NCBI GenBank assembly: GCA_964217345.1
Contig: CAXPJI010000035.1
Coordinates: 1 to 32,278, forward strand
DNA length: 32,278 nt
Source of the DNA: UBA3478 sp964217345
GTDB lineage: Bacteria; Bacteroidota; Bacteroidia; Flavobacteriales; Flavobacteriaceae
Direction: 5' to 3'
Position numbers and translations under genes: made by a program. Position 1 is the first letter of the stretch, and every line of letters begins with the position of its first letter. The notes under the pieces are model-generated. The model was given only the letters and a program-made list of their open reading frames with translations, made no database searches and was not told the DNA's origin. Shown piece after piece: positions 7,976 through 15,752 of this stretch.

Positions 7976-10588
7976 ATGAACGCGAATCTCGTCCGCAAGA
8001 CCTTCTTAGATTTCTTTAAATCAAAAGGACATCAAATCGTTCCTTCAGCACCCCTAGTGATGAAGAATGACCCCACACTGTTATTTACTAACGCGGGTAT
8101 GAATCCGTTCAAAGAGTATTTTCTGGGGAACACTGAAGCTGTCGATAAGCGTGTTGCTGATACCCAGAAATGTCTTAGAGTAAGTGGTAAGCACAACGAT
8201 TTAGAGGAGGTGGGTAAAGACACTTATCACCACACGCTATTTGAAATGCTCGGGAACTGGAGTTTCGGAGATTACTTCAAAAAAGAAGCAATTTCTTGGG
8301 CTTGGGAGCTTTTAACCGAAGTGTATAAGCTAGACAAGAATCGTATTTACGTGACTATTTTCGAAGGTAGCGATGATGCCGATCAGCTTTCAAAAGACAC
8401 CGAGGCGCATGAGCTCTGGAAAGAGTTTATCGCAGAGGAGCGCATTCTTCTCGGAAACAAAAAAGACAATTTCTGGGAAATGGGAGAGCAAGGCCCTTGT
8501 GGTCCTTGTTCTGAAATTCACATCGATCTTCGCTCTGATAAGGAGCGTCAAAAGACTCCAGGAGATGAACTAGTCAATGCCGATCATCCCCAAGTCGTTG
8601 AAATCTGGAACTTAGTTTTCATGCAATTCAATCGCAAGGCTAACGGAAGTCTAGAGCCGCTACCCGCTAAGCACGTTGATACGGGAATGGGCTTTGAAAG
8701 ATTGTGTATGGCTCTTCAGGGTAAGCAGTCGAACTACGATACCGATGTATTTACTCCGCTCATCGCTACTTTAGAAAAAATTAGTGGTCAAACCTATGGA
8801 AAAGAGGAATCTACCGATATCGCCATTCGTGTAATTGTCGATCACGTTCGTGCGGTCGCTTTCGCTATTGCGGACGGACAGCTTCCTTCAAACAACGGGG
8901 CTGGCTATGTCATTCGAAGAATTTTACGCAGAGCTATTCGTTACGGATTCACGTTCTTAGGTCAATCTGAACCTTTTGTGTATCGCTTAGTAGATACGCT
9001 TGAATCTCAAATGGGTGAGGCATTTCCTGAATTAACCGCCCAGAAGACTCTGATCACTTCGGTAATCAGAGAAGAAGAGCAATCGTTTTTAGCCACTCTT
9101 GAAGCCGGATTAAAGCGCTTAGATAGTTTACTTATCGAAACAAGCAATAAGCAACTCTCAGGAGAGAAAGCTTTTGAATTATACGACACCTTTGGTTTCC
9201 CAATCGATCTTACTGCGCTAATTCTATCAGAGAAGGGTTACACTTACGATGAAAATGGTTTCAAAGAGGCGTTAGCCACTCAAAAGCAGCGCTCAAAGGC
9301 AGATGCAACCTCAGAAAAGAGTGATTGGATCATCGTAAATGATGTTTCTGGAGAAGGATTTGTCGGTTACGATCATCTTGAAGTAAGCGACGTGCAAATT
9401 TTGAAATACCGAGAGATCAAGCAGAAGAATGAGCAGCTTTTTCAACTGGTATTAAATACCACTCCTTTCTATCCAGAAGGAGGAGGGCAGATAGGAGATC
9501 GCGGGAGGTTGCGTTCAGATGAGGGTGAAATTCACATTTATACCACCAAAAAAGAGAATAATGAGATTCTGCATTTTACAAAGAAGCTGCCTAGCTCATT
9601 AGAAGGAGCATTAACGGCTGTTGTAGATCAGGAGGCTCGCAGAGATACCACCGCTAACCACACAGCTACTCACCTGTTACATCAAGCCCTTAGAGAAGTG
9701 CTAGGTACGCATGTGGAGCAACGTGGTTCGTCAGTTCAACCAGGAAGTTTACGATTTGATTTTTCGCACTTTGCAAAGATGACTGCTGAAGAACTTGCTG
9801 AGGTAGAACGATTAGTAAATCAACGAATCCATGAAGGTCTTTCACTAGTAGAGGCCCGATCTGTTGCTATGGAGACGGCAATTGCTGAGGGTGCAATGGC
9901 TTTATTCGGAGAGAAATACGGAGATACCGTAAGAACGATTCGTTTCGGGGAATCCATCGAGCTTTGTGGGGGAACACACGTTAACAATACCTCAGAAATC
10001 TGGCAATTTAAGATTGTAAGTGAAGGAGGTGTTGCAGCGGGTATCCGACGCATTGAAGCGATTACTGCCAAAGGGGTTCGAGAATATTACAGCGAAAGAG
10101 AAGCACTAATTCAGCAGCTCACTGAACGTTTTCCAAAAGCACAAGACCTAGTAAAAGCGGTCGATGATACCCTTAGCGAACTAAACAGCATCAAACAAGA
10201 AAGAGACGCACTCGTTGCCGAAAAAATCAAGCACATTAAAGCGGCGATTGGCATGCGAATTACTGAGATAGATGGTGTTCAGTTTGCTGCCGTTCCCGTT
10301 GATTTGGATGCTGCTGCCATGAAACAGATATCTTTTGATCTAGCCGCAGTGCATAAGGGATTATGTCTTGTACTTGGTGCGCAGGTTGGAGAGAAGGCGC
10401 TGTTGTCGATTTATATCGATAAAGAAATCGCAGCTACTAAAGGTCTTAGTGCCTCTAAGATGATTCGTGAATTAGGCTCACACATCCAAGGGGGTGGAGG
10501 AGGACAAGATTTCTTCGCTACTGCTGGAGGAAAGAACCCTGCTGGTATACCACAAGCCTTAGAAGCAGCTAAAGCACTCTTAAATTAA
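7976..10588 (+). CDS. alaS: Alanyl-tRNA synthetase
   Basis: An 870-residue class II synthetase that charges tRNA-Ala and clears mischarged Ser/Gly. The catalytic domain starts at once (RKTFLDFFKSKGHQIVPSAPL). The editing domain has HTATH (H562, H566) with C664 and H668 in CGGTH, closely matching the spacing of the E. coli zinc/editing site. The C-terminal C-Ala domain ends with the GGGGGQ and TAGGK glycine motifs. I start it at the ATG at 7976, not at the TTG of the longest frame (7856): the extra 40 residues have no family counterpart, overlap the M23 gene and would span the promoter. Length then equals the usual 870-880. The stop overlaps the convergent DUF4136 gene by 4 nt. Confidence 0.98.
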   Translation: MNANLVRKTFLDFFKSKGHQIVPSAPLVMKNDPTLLFTNAGMNPFKEYFLGNTEAVDKRVADTQKCLRVSGKHNDLEEVGKDTYHHTLFEMLGNWSFGDYFKKEAISWAWELLTEVYKLDKNRIYVTIFEGSDDADQLSKDTEAHELWKEFIAEERILLGNKKDNFWEMGEQGPCGPCSEIHIDLRSDKERQKTPGDELVNADHPQVVEIWNLVFMQFNRKANGSLEPLPAKHVDTGMGFERLCMALQGKQSNYDTDVFTPLIATLEKISGQTYGKEESTDIAIRVIVDHVRAVAFAIADGQLPSNNGAGYVIRRILRRAIRYGFTFLGQSEPFVYRLVDTLESQMGEAFPELTAQKTLITSVIREEEQSFLATLEAGLKRLDSLLIETSNKQLSGEKAFELYDTFGFPIDLTALILSEKGYTYDENGFKEALATQKQRSKADATSEKSDWIIVNDVSGEGFVGYDHLEVSDVQILKYREIKQKNEQLFQLVLNTTPFYPEGGGQIGDRGRLRSDEGEIHIYTTKKENNEILHFTKKLPSSLEGALTAVVDQEARRDTTANHTATHLLHQALREVLGTHVEQRGSSVQPGSLRFDFSHFAKMTAEELAEVERLVNQRIHEGLSLVEARSVAMETAIAEGAMALFGEKYGDTVRTIRFGESIELCGGTHVNNTSEIWQFKIVSEGGVAAGIRRIEAITAKGVREYYSEREALIQQLTERFPKAQDLVKAVDDTLSELNSIKQERDALVAEKIKHIKAAIGMRITEIDGVQFAAVPVDLDAAAMKQISFDLAAVHKGLCLVLGAQVGEKALLSIYIDKEIAATKGLSASKMIRELGSHIQGGGGGQDFFATAGGKNPAGIPQALEAAKALLN

Positions 10589-11124
10589 CGAATCGGATAT
10601 TTAGCTAAAATCGCCGAAACGTACCGATCGATTAGCTTTTGACGACCCTCTGGGTTAGTCACATTGGTCAGTATGCCGCTGCCTTTGCCTTGCCAAATAA
10701 GTTGCTTCTTTTCGGCATCTAATATATCAATGAGTAGTACCCCTCGATCATAAGTACTTACCGTCTGATTATTCATAGGGCCCCACATCCAAGGGTTAAA
10801 TCCCCAGCCCCAACCAATACCCCAAGCTTGGTTGTTGATATCTACTCTAGATTCTTCGTCAGTAGCAATGCTGATAAGAAGATCGGCATTTTCAGTAAGT
10901 ATATATCCCTTCGCAGTCATTTGAGACTCAATCGACTTTAAGATGCGTCTTTTATCTAGATCAGAGATTTCAGCCTGATCAATCGTCGGTTTGTAGAAAG
11001 CGAAACTCGAGTAATTCGAAAAATTGACTTCGGTATCGTAGTCGGTAAAGACTCGAATTGAACTGCAGGAGGCTAGCAGTAACAGGCTTAAAAAAGCCCC
11101 AAATAAGTACATTGATTTTTTCAT
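10585..11124 (-). CDS. DUF4136 lipoprotein
   Basis: A 179-residue lipoprotein: signal peptide with lipobox LLASC, lipidated cysteine C20, then a DUF4136 domain. The domain begins with VFTDYDTEVNFSNYSSFAFYKP and carries the family's DLLISI and late IWQGKGSG motifs. A Trp/Gly-rich stretch (GWGWGFNPWMWGP, ~104-116) is common in the family. It should sit in the outer or inner membrane facing the periplasm. No biochemical function is established. It overlaps the last 4 nt of alaS tail to tail, with the palindrome TTAA serving both stop codons. I see no clear promoter in the 63-nt gap to the DUF5522 gene, so it may be the second gene of that transcript. Confidence 0.88.
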   Translation of the reverse strand: MKKSMYLFGAFLSLLLLASCSSIRVFTDYDTEVNFSNYSSFAFYKPTIDQAEISDLDKRRILKSIESQMTAKGYILTENADLLISIATDEESRVDINNQAWGIGWGWGFNPWMWGPMNNQTVSTYDRGVLLIDILDAEKKQLIWQGKGSGILTNVTNPEGRQKLIDRYVSAILAKYPIR

Positions 11125-11187
11125 AGCATATTCGTTTAACTAACTCACTATGAAGTTACAACTCAGAGCCGATATAAGTCAATAGCC

Positions 11188-11346
11188 TTAAGCTCTTCGA
11201 TTTTGTTTAGGATCATACCCATAAGGGCAGTGGCGGCAGCCGCTTTCACAGCAGTAGCCTCTTTTTAAATGGTATTTTTCGGTAAATACCCGATAGCCAT
11301 TTTCAGTATAGTAATCGCCTTCTTCGACGGGAATATGCTTTTTCAC
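11188..11346 (-). CDS. Small Cys-rich DUF5522 protein
   Basis: A 52-residue protein if started at GTG 11346 (KKHIPVEEGDYYTENGYRVFT...), which matches the usual DUF5522 length and N-terminus. A longer frame begins at ATG 11403, but its first 19 residues cover the -7 box TATCTTTG and have no family support. The C-terminal half holds the defining motif GYCCESGCRHCPYG, with four cysteines and a histidine spaced like a metal site. Function is unknown. The protein is widespread in Bacteroidota. It is divergent from the desulfhydrase gene, with 77 nt between starts, and precedes the DUF4136 gene on the same strand. Confidence 0.78.
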   Translation of the reverse strand: MKKHIPVEEGDYYTENGYRVFTEKYHLKRGYCCESGCRHCPYGYDPKQNRRA

Positions 11347-11350
11347 GCCA

Positions 11351-11358
11351 CAAAGATA
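11351..11358 (-). promoter_or_regulatory. -7 box of the DUF5522 gene, 4 nt before its GTG
   Basis: Minus-strand TATCTTTG, an exact TAnnTTTG match, ends 4 nt before the GTG at 11346. A TTTC 18 nt upstream is a one-mismatch -33. The box lies inside the longer possible frame, which supports the shorter start and predicts a leaderless mRNA. Confidence 0.45.
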
Positions 11359-11388
11359 AGACTGTAGACAAGTTGTGAAAACTTCGAG

Positions 11389-11419
11389 TTGCTTTACCGT
11401 CACATTCCCGATAACTTTA
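11389..11419 (+). promoter_or_regulatory. Promoter of the desulfhydrase-glucosaminidase-hemL operon; predicted leaderless
   Basis: TTG at 11389-11391, a 20-nt spacer, TAACTTTA at 11412-11419 (one mismatch), then 4 nt to the ATG at 11424. Both boxes and the spacer fit the Bacteroidota consensus, and the predicted start falls on or next to the initiation codon. Confidence 0.5.
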
Positions 11420-11423
11420 TCTT

Positions 11424-12341
11424 ATGCCACTGACAGAAACCTCTCGCAATCAACTCATTCGATTACCTATGGTACAATCGGCGGGAGTAGAACTTTGGGT
11501 AAAGCGTGAAGACGAATTGCATCCCCTAATATCGGGAAACAAGTTTCGCAAGCTCAAGTACAATATTGAGGAGGCTCGCCAGCAGCGTGCTCATACTTTA
11601 CTCACTTTTGGAGGAGCGTTTAGCAATCACATTCTAGCTACTGCTGCTGCAGCTGCTGAGTACGGATTTAAAAGCATTGGAATCATCCGAGGAGAAGAAT
11701 TGGCCAATTCAGTAGCTACCAACCCAACCCTCTCTAAAGCACAAAAGCTTGGAATGAAGTTTGTTTTTGTCTCTCGCGATCGGTACCGAGAATTAACCGC
11801 TGACCCCGAGAAGGCCCGATCGTTATCAGAAAAGGGAGGTCAGTATTTGATTCCTGAAGGAGGGAGTAATTCGCTAGCCGTTAAGGGTGTTTCAGAATTG
11901 TTTATCGATGAAGACATTCGTGCAGATTATATCTGCAGTCCTGTAGGTACCGGAGCCACCTTGGCCGGGATTGTTGAGGGAGCGCATCCGACCCAAATGG
12001 TAAGAGGCTATGCCTCGTTAAGTCATGAAGGATTATATGATGAAGTCAAGCGTTTCACTACCAAAGACAGTTTTGAGATTATTGATAACTACACTTTTGG
12101 CGGATACGCCAAAACCACCTCTGAACTCATTTCTCGAATGAATTGGTTCTACAAGCAGACTAAAATTCTGCTCGACCCTGTCTACACCGGTAAAATGATT
12201 TTTGGATTATTAGAGGACATCAAACGTGGTGCATTTGAGAAAGGAAGCGTAATTTTGGCTATCCATACCGGAGGTTTACAAGGAATCGAGGGTATGAACG
12301 ATCAACTAGAACGTAAGGGTCAACTTAAGATCAACATTTGA
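11424..12341 (+). CDS. PLP-dependent D-cysteine desulfhydrase / ACC deaminase homologue
   Basis: A 305-residue fold-type II PLP enzyme of the 1-aminocyclopropane-1-carboxylate deaminase/D-cysteine desulfhydrase family. WVKREDELHPLISGNKFRK (25-43) holds the predicted PLP lysine K40, and the GGAFSNH motif (63-69) the catalytic Ser/Asn. Later family marks are IPEGGSNSLAVKG (~143-155), a glycine loop SPVGTGATLAG (~172-182) and LDPVYTGKM near 248. Family members cleave D-cysteine to pyruvate, H2S and ammonia or open ACC; sequence reading alone does not decide the substrate, and free-living marine bacteria usually have the desulfhydrase-like form. Its TGA overlaps the ATG of the glucosaminidase gene by one base, so it leads a three-gene operon. 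Confidence 0.87.
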   Translation: MPLTETSRNQLIRLPMVQSAGVELWVKREDELHPLISGNKFRKLKYNIEEARQQRAHTLLTFGGAFSNHILATAAAAAEYGFKSIGIIRGEELANSVATNPTLSKAQKLGMKFVFVSRDRYRELTADPEKARSLSEKGGQYLIPEGGSNSLAVKGVSELFIDEDIRADYICSPVGTGATLAGIVEGAHPTQMVRGYASLSHEGLYDEVKRFTTKDSFEIIDNYTFGGYAKTTSELISRMNWFYKQTKILLDPVYTGKMIFGLLEDIKRGAFEKGSVILAIHTGGLQGIEGMNDQLERKGQLKINI

Positions 12342-13297
12342 TGCATATTAAGAATTTTTCAGGTTACGCTGCTATAACATTATTTCTCGGTTTAGTTCTC
12401 CAAAGTTGTACGCCTAACCCTGAGGTATATCGAATTGCACGCTCAAAAACAACCGAGCAGAATTTAGGAAAATCAATCGGAGAACGCACCAAAGACGCTA
12501 TCGATGATTTAGGTCTTAAATCCTGGTCTGAAAAAGATTACGAGAAGTTTATTTCAGAAAAAGCCTATATCGAAAGTTTTGCTGAGATAGCTATGAAAGA
12601 AATGAAGTTGTACGGAGTTCCTGCTAGTATCACCCTTGCGCAAGGGATTCTCGAAACGAATGCTGGTAAGAGTGAGCTTGTTAAGTCCTCGAACAATCAT
12701 TTTGGTATTAAATGCCACGATAGCTGGACCGGCGATTCGGTTTCTTACGATGACGACGCGAAGGGGGAATGCTTTAGAAAATACAGAAGCCCGATCACCT
12801 CGTATAGAGATCATTCTAAATTTCTCACCTCAAGACCTCGCTATTCAAGCCTTTTTGAATTGAGGCCTACCGATTATAAGAGTTGGGCCAAAGGGTTACG
12901 TGCAGCCGGATACGCCACAGATAATAGTTACTCAGACAAGTTAATCGCTATCATCGAGCGCAACGATCTAGATAAATACGATGACATGACCCTTGGTAAG
13001 CGTCGACGTCAGTTGAAAAAGGAAACGCGTAAAGAAAAAGTAGGCGATGTTCTTACACAGGCTAAGACGGCCATTACCAGTGTCGGGAAGAGAACACGCG
13101 AGATGGCCGATCAGGCACAAGACGACATTGCCAATGCTTACAGAGGCTTAGCACATAGAGTGACCAAAGGAGATACGCTTTATAGTATTGCCAAGAAATA
13201 CGAGGTTACTGTAGAATCGATTAAGAAAATGAATTTGCTCGATACCGACGAATTGTCAATCGGCCAAATTCTTGAAATTCCCAAGAGAGTAAAATGA
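12341..13297 (+). CDS. LysM glucosaminidase lipoprotein (peptidoglycan hydrolase)
   Basis: A 318-residue lipoprotein with signal peptide and lipobox-like LQSC (C23). A glucosaminidase/FlgJ-type GH73 domain covers ~70-210: ASITLAQGILETNAGKS contains the catalytic glutamate E105, followed by NNHFGIKCH and YRSPITSYRDHSKFL. A basic helical linker (~220-265) leads to one C-terminal LysM domain (272-318, HRVTKGDTLYSIAKKY), which binds glycan. It should cut the glycan backbone of peptidoglycan in the periplasm. I start at the ATG at 12341, overlapping the previous TGA as TGATG; the frame could begin one codon earlier at TTG. The 3' end overlaps hemL by 4 nt. Confidence 0.93.
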   Translation: MHIKNFSGYAAITLFLGLVLQSCTPNPEVYRIARSKTTEQNLGKSIGERTKDAIDDLGLKSWSEKDYEKFISEKAYIESFAEIAMKEMKLYGVPASITLAQGILETNAGKSELVKSSNNHFGIKCHDSWTGDSVSYDDDAKGECFRKYRSPITSYRDHSKFLTSRPRYSSLFELRPTDYKSWAKGLRAAGYATDNSYSDKLIAIIERNDLDKYDDMTLGKRRRQLKKETRKEKVGDVLTQAKTAITSVGKRTREMADQAQDDIANAYRGLAHRVTKGDTLYSIAKKYEVTVESIKKMNLLDTDELSIGQILEIPKRVK

Positions 13298-14577
13298 CAG
13301 TATATCAAAGAAGTAGTGCCCTTTTTCAGGAGGCTAATAAAGTAATCCCTGGAGGAGTAAATTCACCGGTACGTGCCTTTAAATCGGTAGGAGGAACTCC
13401 CGTGTTTGTCAAGGAGGCCAAGGGTGCCTATTTACACACTGAAGATGGTCATCGACTCATCGATTATATTTCTTCATGGGGCCCGCTCTTATTCGGACAC
13501 GCTTACGAGCCCGTGTTAGCTGCAGTAACTGAGCGTGCCAAAAAAGGAACCTCATTTGGTATGCCTACGGAGCTTGAAACCCAGCTAGCTCAGAAGGTGG
13601 TTTCAATGGTGCCTAACGTTGACAAAGTACGTTTTGTAAATTCTGGTACCGAAGCTTGTATGAGTGGAGTGCGTCTAGCTCGTGGATTCACTGGGCGTGA
13701 GAAGCTAATTAAATTCGCTGGCTGTTATCATGGGCACTCTGATGCCTTTTTAATTCAAGCAGGTAGTGGAGCAGTAACCTTTGGTAGCCCAAATAGTCCT
13801 GGGGTGACAGCAGGTACCGCAAAAGACACATTACTTGCAGAGTACAATAATTTAGAATCGGTTAAGACACTAATCGATGCCAATCCTGAACAAATTGCGG
13901 CGATTATCGTAGAGCCGATAGCAGGTAATATGGGATGTATCATCCCTTCCGAAGGATTCTTAGAAGGTCTGAGAGAACTCTGCGATACAAATGGAATTCT
14001 TTTACTCTTTGATGAGGTAATGACTGGTTTTCGTTTAGCCGCTGGTGGTGCTCAGGAAACCACTAAAGTTGCTGCCGACATTGTGATGTACGGAAAGGTG
14101 ATCGGAGGAGGCCTCCCTGTAGGTGCTTTTGCTGCTCGTGCTGAAATTATGCAACACTTAGCTCCAGAGGGACCCGTTTATCAAGCCGGTACACTTAGTG
14201 GAAATCCTCTAGCTATGGCAGCGGGACATGCCATGCTCTCAGCGATAGAGGCGGATAATGAAGTATTCTCAAGATTGGAGCAGAAGGCTAAATTACTTGA
14301 ATCTGGCATTCATAACATTCTTTCTGAAAAGGGAATTACTCATACGATTAATCGCTACGGAAGTATGATTTCCGTACACTTTTCAGAAGAGCCGGTGGTG
14401 AATTTTGCTACGGCTGCCGCCGCTAGTGGCCCTCGCTTTAACAGCTACTTTCATCATATGCTTGAAAGCGGAGTGTATTTACCTCCTTCTGCATTTGAGG
14501 CCTATTTCTTAAACGATGCGCTTTCAGAGTCAGATATTGATTTTACGATCGAAGCACTAAAAAGCTGGAACCCGTAA
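13294..14577 (+). CDS. hemL: Glutamate-1-semialdehyde 2,1-aminomutase
   Basis: A 427-residue PLP enzyme of class III aminotransferase fold that converts glutamate-1-semialdehyde to 5-aminolevulinate in the C5 route of haem synthesis. Marks: PGGVNSPVRAF near residues 19-29, NSGTEA (116-121), CYHGHSD (144-150), FDEVMTGFR (239-247), and the PLP lysine K268 in MYGKVIGGGLPVGAF. Length is the family norm. The ATG overlaps the glucosaminidase stop (ATGA), so it is the third gene of the operon. A strong terminator follows 10-30 nt downstream. No other haem genes are in view, so hemL is here separated from the rest of its pathway. Confidence 0.98.
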   Translation: MTVYQRSSALFQEANKVIPGGVNSPVRAFKSVGGTPVFVKEAKGAYLHTEDGHRLIDYISSWGPLLFGHAYEPVLAAVTERAKKGTSFGMPTELETQLAQKVVSMVPNVDKVRFVNSGTEACMSGVRLARGFTGREKLIKFAGCYHGHSDAFLIQAGSGAVTFGSPNSPGVTAGTAKDTLLAEYNNLESVKTLIDANPEQIAAIIVEPIAGNMGCIIPSEGFLEGLRELCDTNGILLLFDEVMTGFRLAAGGAQETTKVAADIVMYGKVIGGGLPVGAFAARAEIMQHLAPEGPVYQAGTLSGNPLAMAAGHAMLSAIEADNEVFSRLEQKAKLLESGIHNILSEKGITHTINRYGSMISVHFSEEPVVNFATAAAASGPRFNSYFHHMLESGVYLPPSAFEAYFLNDALSESDIDFTIEALKSWNP

Positions 14578-14587
14578 TTAATAGGAA

Positions 14588-14619
14588 AAAAAAGCCCGCA
14601 TCGCGGGCTTTTAATTTTT
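14588..14619. terminator. Bidirectional rho-independent terminator after hemL
   Basis: GCCCGC (14594-14599), loop ATC, GCGGGC (14603-14608), flanked by an A-run on the left and TTTTAATTTTT on the right. It works on the plus strand for hemL and, with the A-run read as U on the minus strand, could end the Spy-like gene as well, although it lies downstream of that gene's stop at 14633. Confidence 0.85.
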
Positions 14620-14632
14620 ATAGGTTCATGGA

Positions 14633-15619
14633 TTACTTCTTTTTCAGGGTGATTTCAACCACTCCATTTTTACCCTTCTCTCCATAAGCTTTTTCTGCTG
14701 ATGGGCCTTTTAATACATTGATACTCTCTATCGTATTAGGATCTAGTGAATCTAAATTAATATCTTTTTCTGCTTCTTTACCATCAATGATGATTAGTGG
14801 TTGCTCGTCAAGACGTGCGCCCATTACAGTAATGTTCGATTTGCCTCTCATCATGCGCTGATGCATAGGTCCTGCACCATCTTTACGCATTCTGATACGA
14901 ACGTTTTTGTGCTCTGACGCATCGGTATCGTCATTGTGAAGTTCATCGGATTTAAAGACAAAAACATTTTTGGTAGCATCTGTTTCTACCCCTTCACCAT
15001 CAATAATTACCTCGAAGCTTTTATCTGAATCATCTCCAAAGAACATGATTTCACCCTCGCCCTGATGTAAGCCTGGCATTCCCGGCATTCCCGGCATTCC
15101 TGGTAAACCTGGTAGTCCTGGTAGTTCATGGAGTTTTTCGATCGATGCGCCTAATGGCATTACATGCATTTGCCCCCTTCTGTTTTGATGCATTTTTTTG
15201 AATTGAGCGAATTGCTCCTCTGAAAGTATTTTTTGAAGCTCTCGTTGGTGATCAATTTGTGCATCCAAATGTGCTGATCTTTTTTCAAAGCCTTTGAGAT
15301 CTTTGAGACTTTCCACTTGTTCATGATGCTTGGCATTGATTTTACCTACTTTACGCTCTTGACCTTCGTCAAGACTAAGATGTAGAGTCATTTGCTTAGT
15401 CATAAGCGTGGCCTTCTGTTCAGCGGTCAATTTCTCGTCACCTTTGGCATGCCACTTCATTCCTTTTTCAAAAAGGATATGATCGCCTTGCATAACAGGG
15501 GCTGCCTTTTCATCTGATTTTATGAAAATGGCTTTAAATTCTTTTTTTTCGGTATCACTTTCTTGAGCGAATGCTGAGTTGGTAAGGCTCAGAAGAACAA
15601 TGGGTAATAGTGCTTTCAT
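14633..15619 (-). CDS. Secreted protein: Spy/CpxP-like helical part, (L/M)PG repeat, TonB-plug-like C-terminus
   Basis: A 328-residue exported protein; the signal peptide is cleaved near AFA|Q (18/19). The start is the ATG at 15619, since the longer frame from 15676 adds 19 residues before a complete signal peptide. Residues ~64-150 are charged and helical, with LTAEQKATLMTKQM and ILSEEQFAQFKKMHQNR, like the LTxxQ motifs of Spy/CpxP periplasmic chaperones. Residues 167-184 are six (L/M)PG triplets. Residues ~274-327 (PLIIIDGKEAEKDINLDSL, then ESINVLKGPSAEKAYGEKG) resemble the plug start of SusC/TonB-type proteins, also seen at the C-terminus of some Bacteroidota BlaR1-like proteins. Function unknown. 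The domain names are my reading, not a search result. Confidence 0.72.
   Translation of the reverse strand: MKALLPIVLLSLTNSAFAQESDTEKKEFKAIFIKSDEKAAPVMQGDHILFEKGMKWHAKGDEKLTAEQKATLMTKQMTLHLSLDEGQERKVGKINAKHHEQVESLKDLKGFEKRSAHLDAQIDHQRELQKILSEEQFAQFKKMHQNRRGQMHVMPLGASIEKLHELPGLPGLPGMPGMPGMPGLHQGEGEIMFFGDDSDKSFEVIIDGEGVETDATKNVFVFKSDELHNDDTDASEHKNVRIRMRKDGAGPMHQRMMRGKSNITVMGARLDEQPLIIIDGKEAEKDINLDSLDPNTIESINVLKGPSAEKAYGEKGKNGVVEITLKKK
15072..15125 (-). repeat. Six tandem 9-nt units coding (L/M)PG
   Basis: Plus-strand units CCTGGCATT, CCCGGCATT (twice), CCTGGTAAA and CCTGGTAGT (twice), phased every 9 nt. On the coding strand they give LPG three times, then MPG three times. Three units differ from their neighbours only at synonymous or Leu/Met positions, suggesting expansion by slippage followed by drift. 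Copy number may vary between strains. Confidence 0.9.
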
Positions 15620-15723
15620 AGTTTGTTTTAATATTTTTCGCCAAAATACGACGAGACCTATTGTAAGTATTCCCAAGAGCTTGTTAAATTTTGTTTAAGG
15701 TTCTGGGTTTAACAAGAGATTAT

Positions 15724-15748
15724 AAAAAAACCCGCCGAAGCGGGTTTT
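15724..15748 (-). terminator. UUCG-tetraloop terminator after the metzincin gene
   Basis: Arms AAAACCCGC (15727-15735) and GCGGGTTTT (15740-15748) flank a 4-nt loop. Read on the minus strand the loop is UUCG closed by C-G, the extra-stable cUUCGg tetraloop, followed by a U-run. It lies 5 nt beyond the stop of the minus-strand metzincin gene, which fits termination in that direction. Confidence 0.9.
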
Positions 15749-15752
15749 AATG

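Noticed and set aside
11014..11187. Riboswitch or attenuator near the DUF4136/DUF5522 genes
   Set aside because: Only short AT-rich partial palindromes are present, with no terminator/antiterminator pair.
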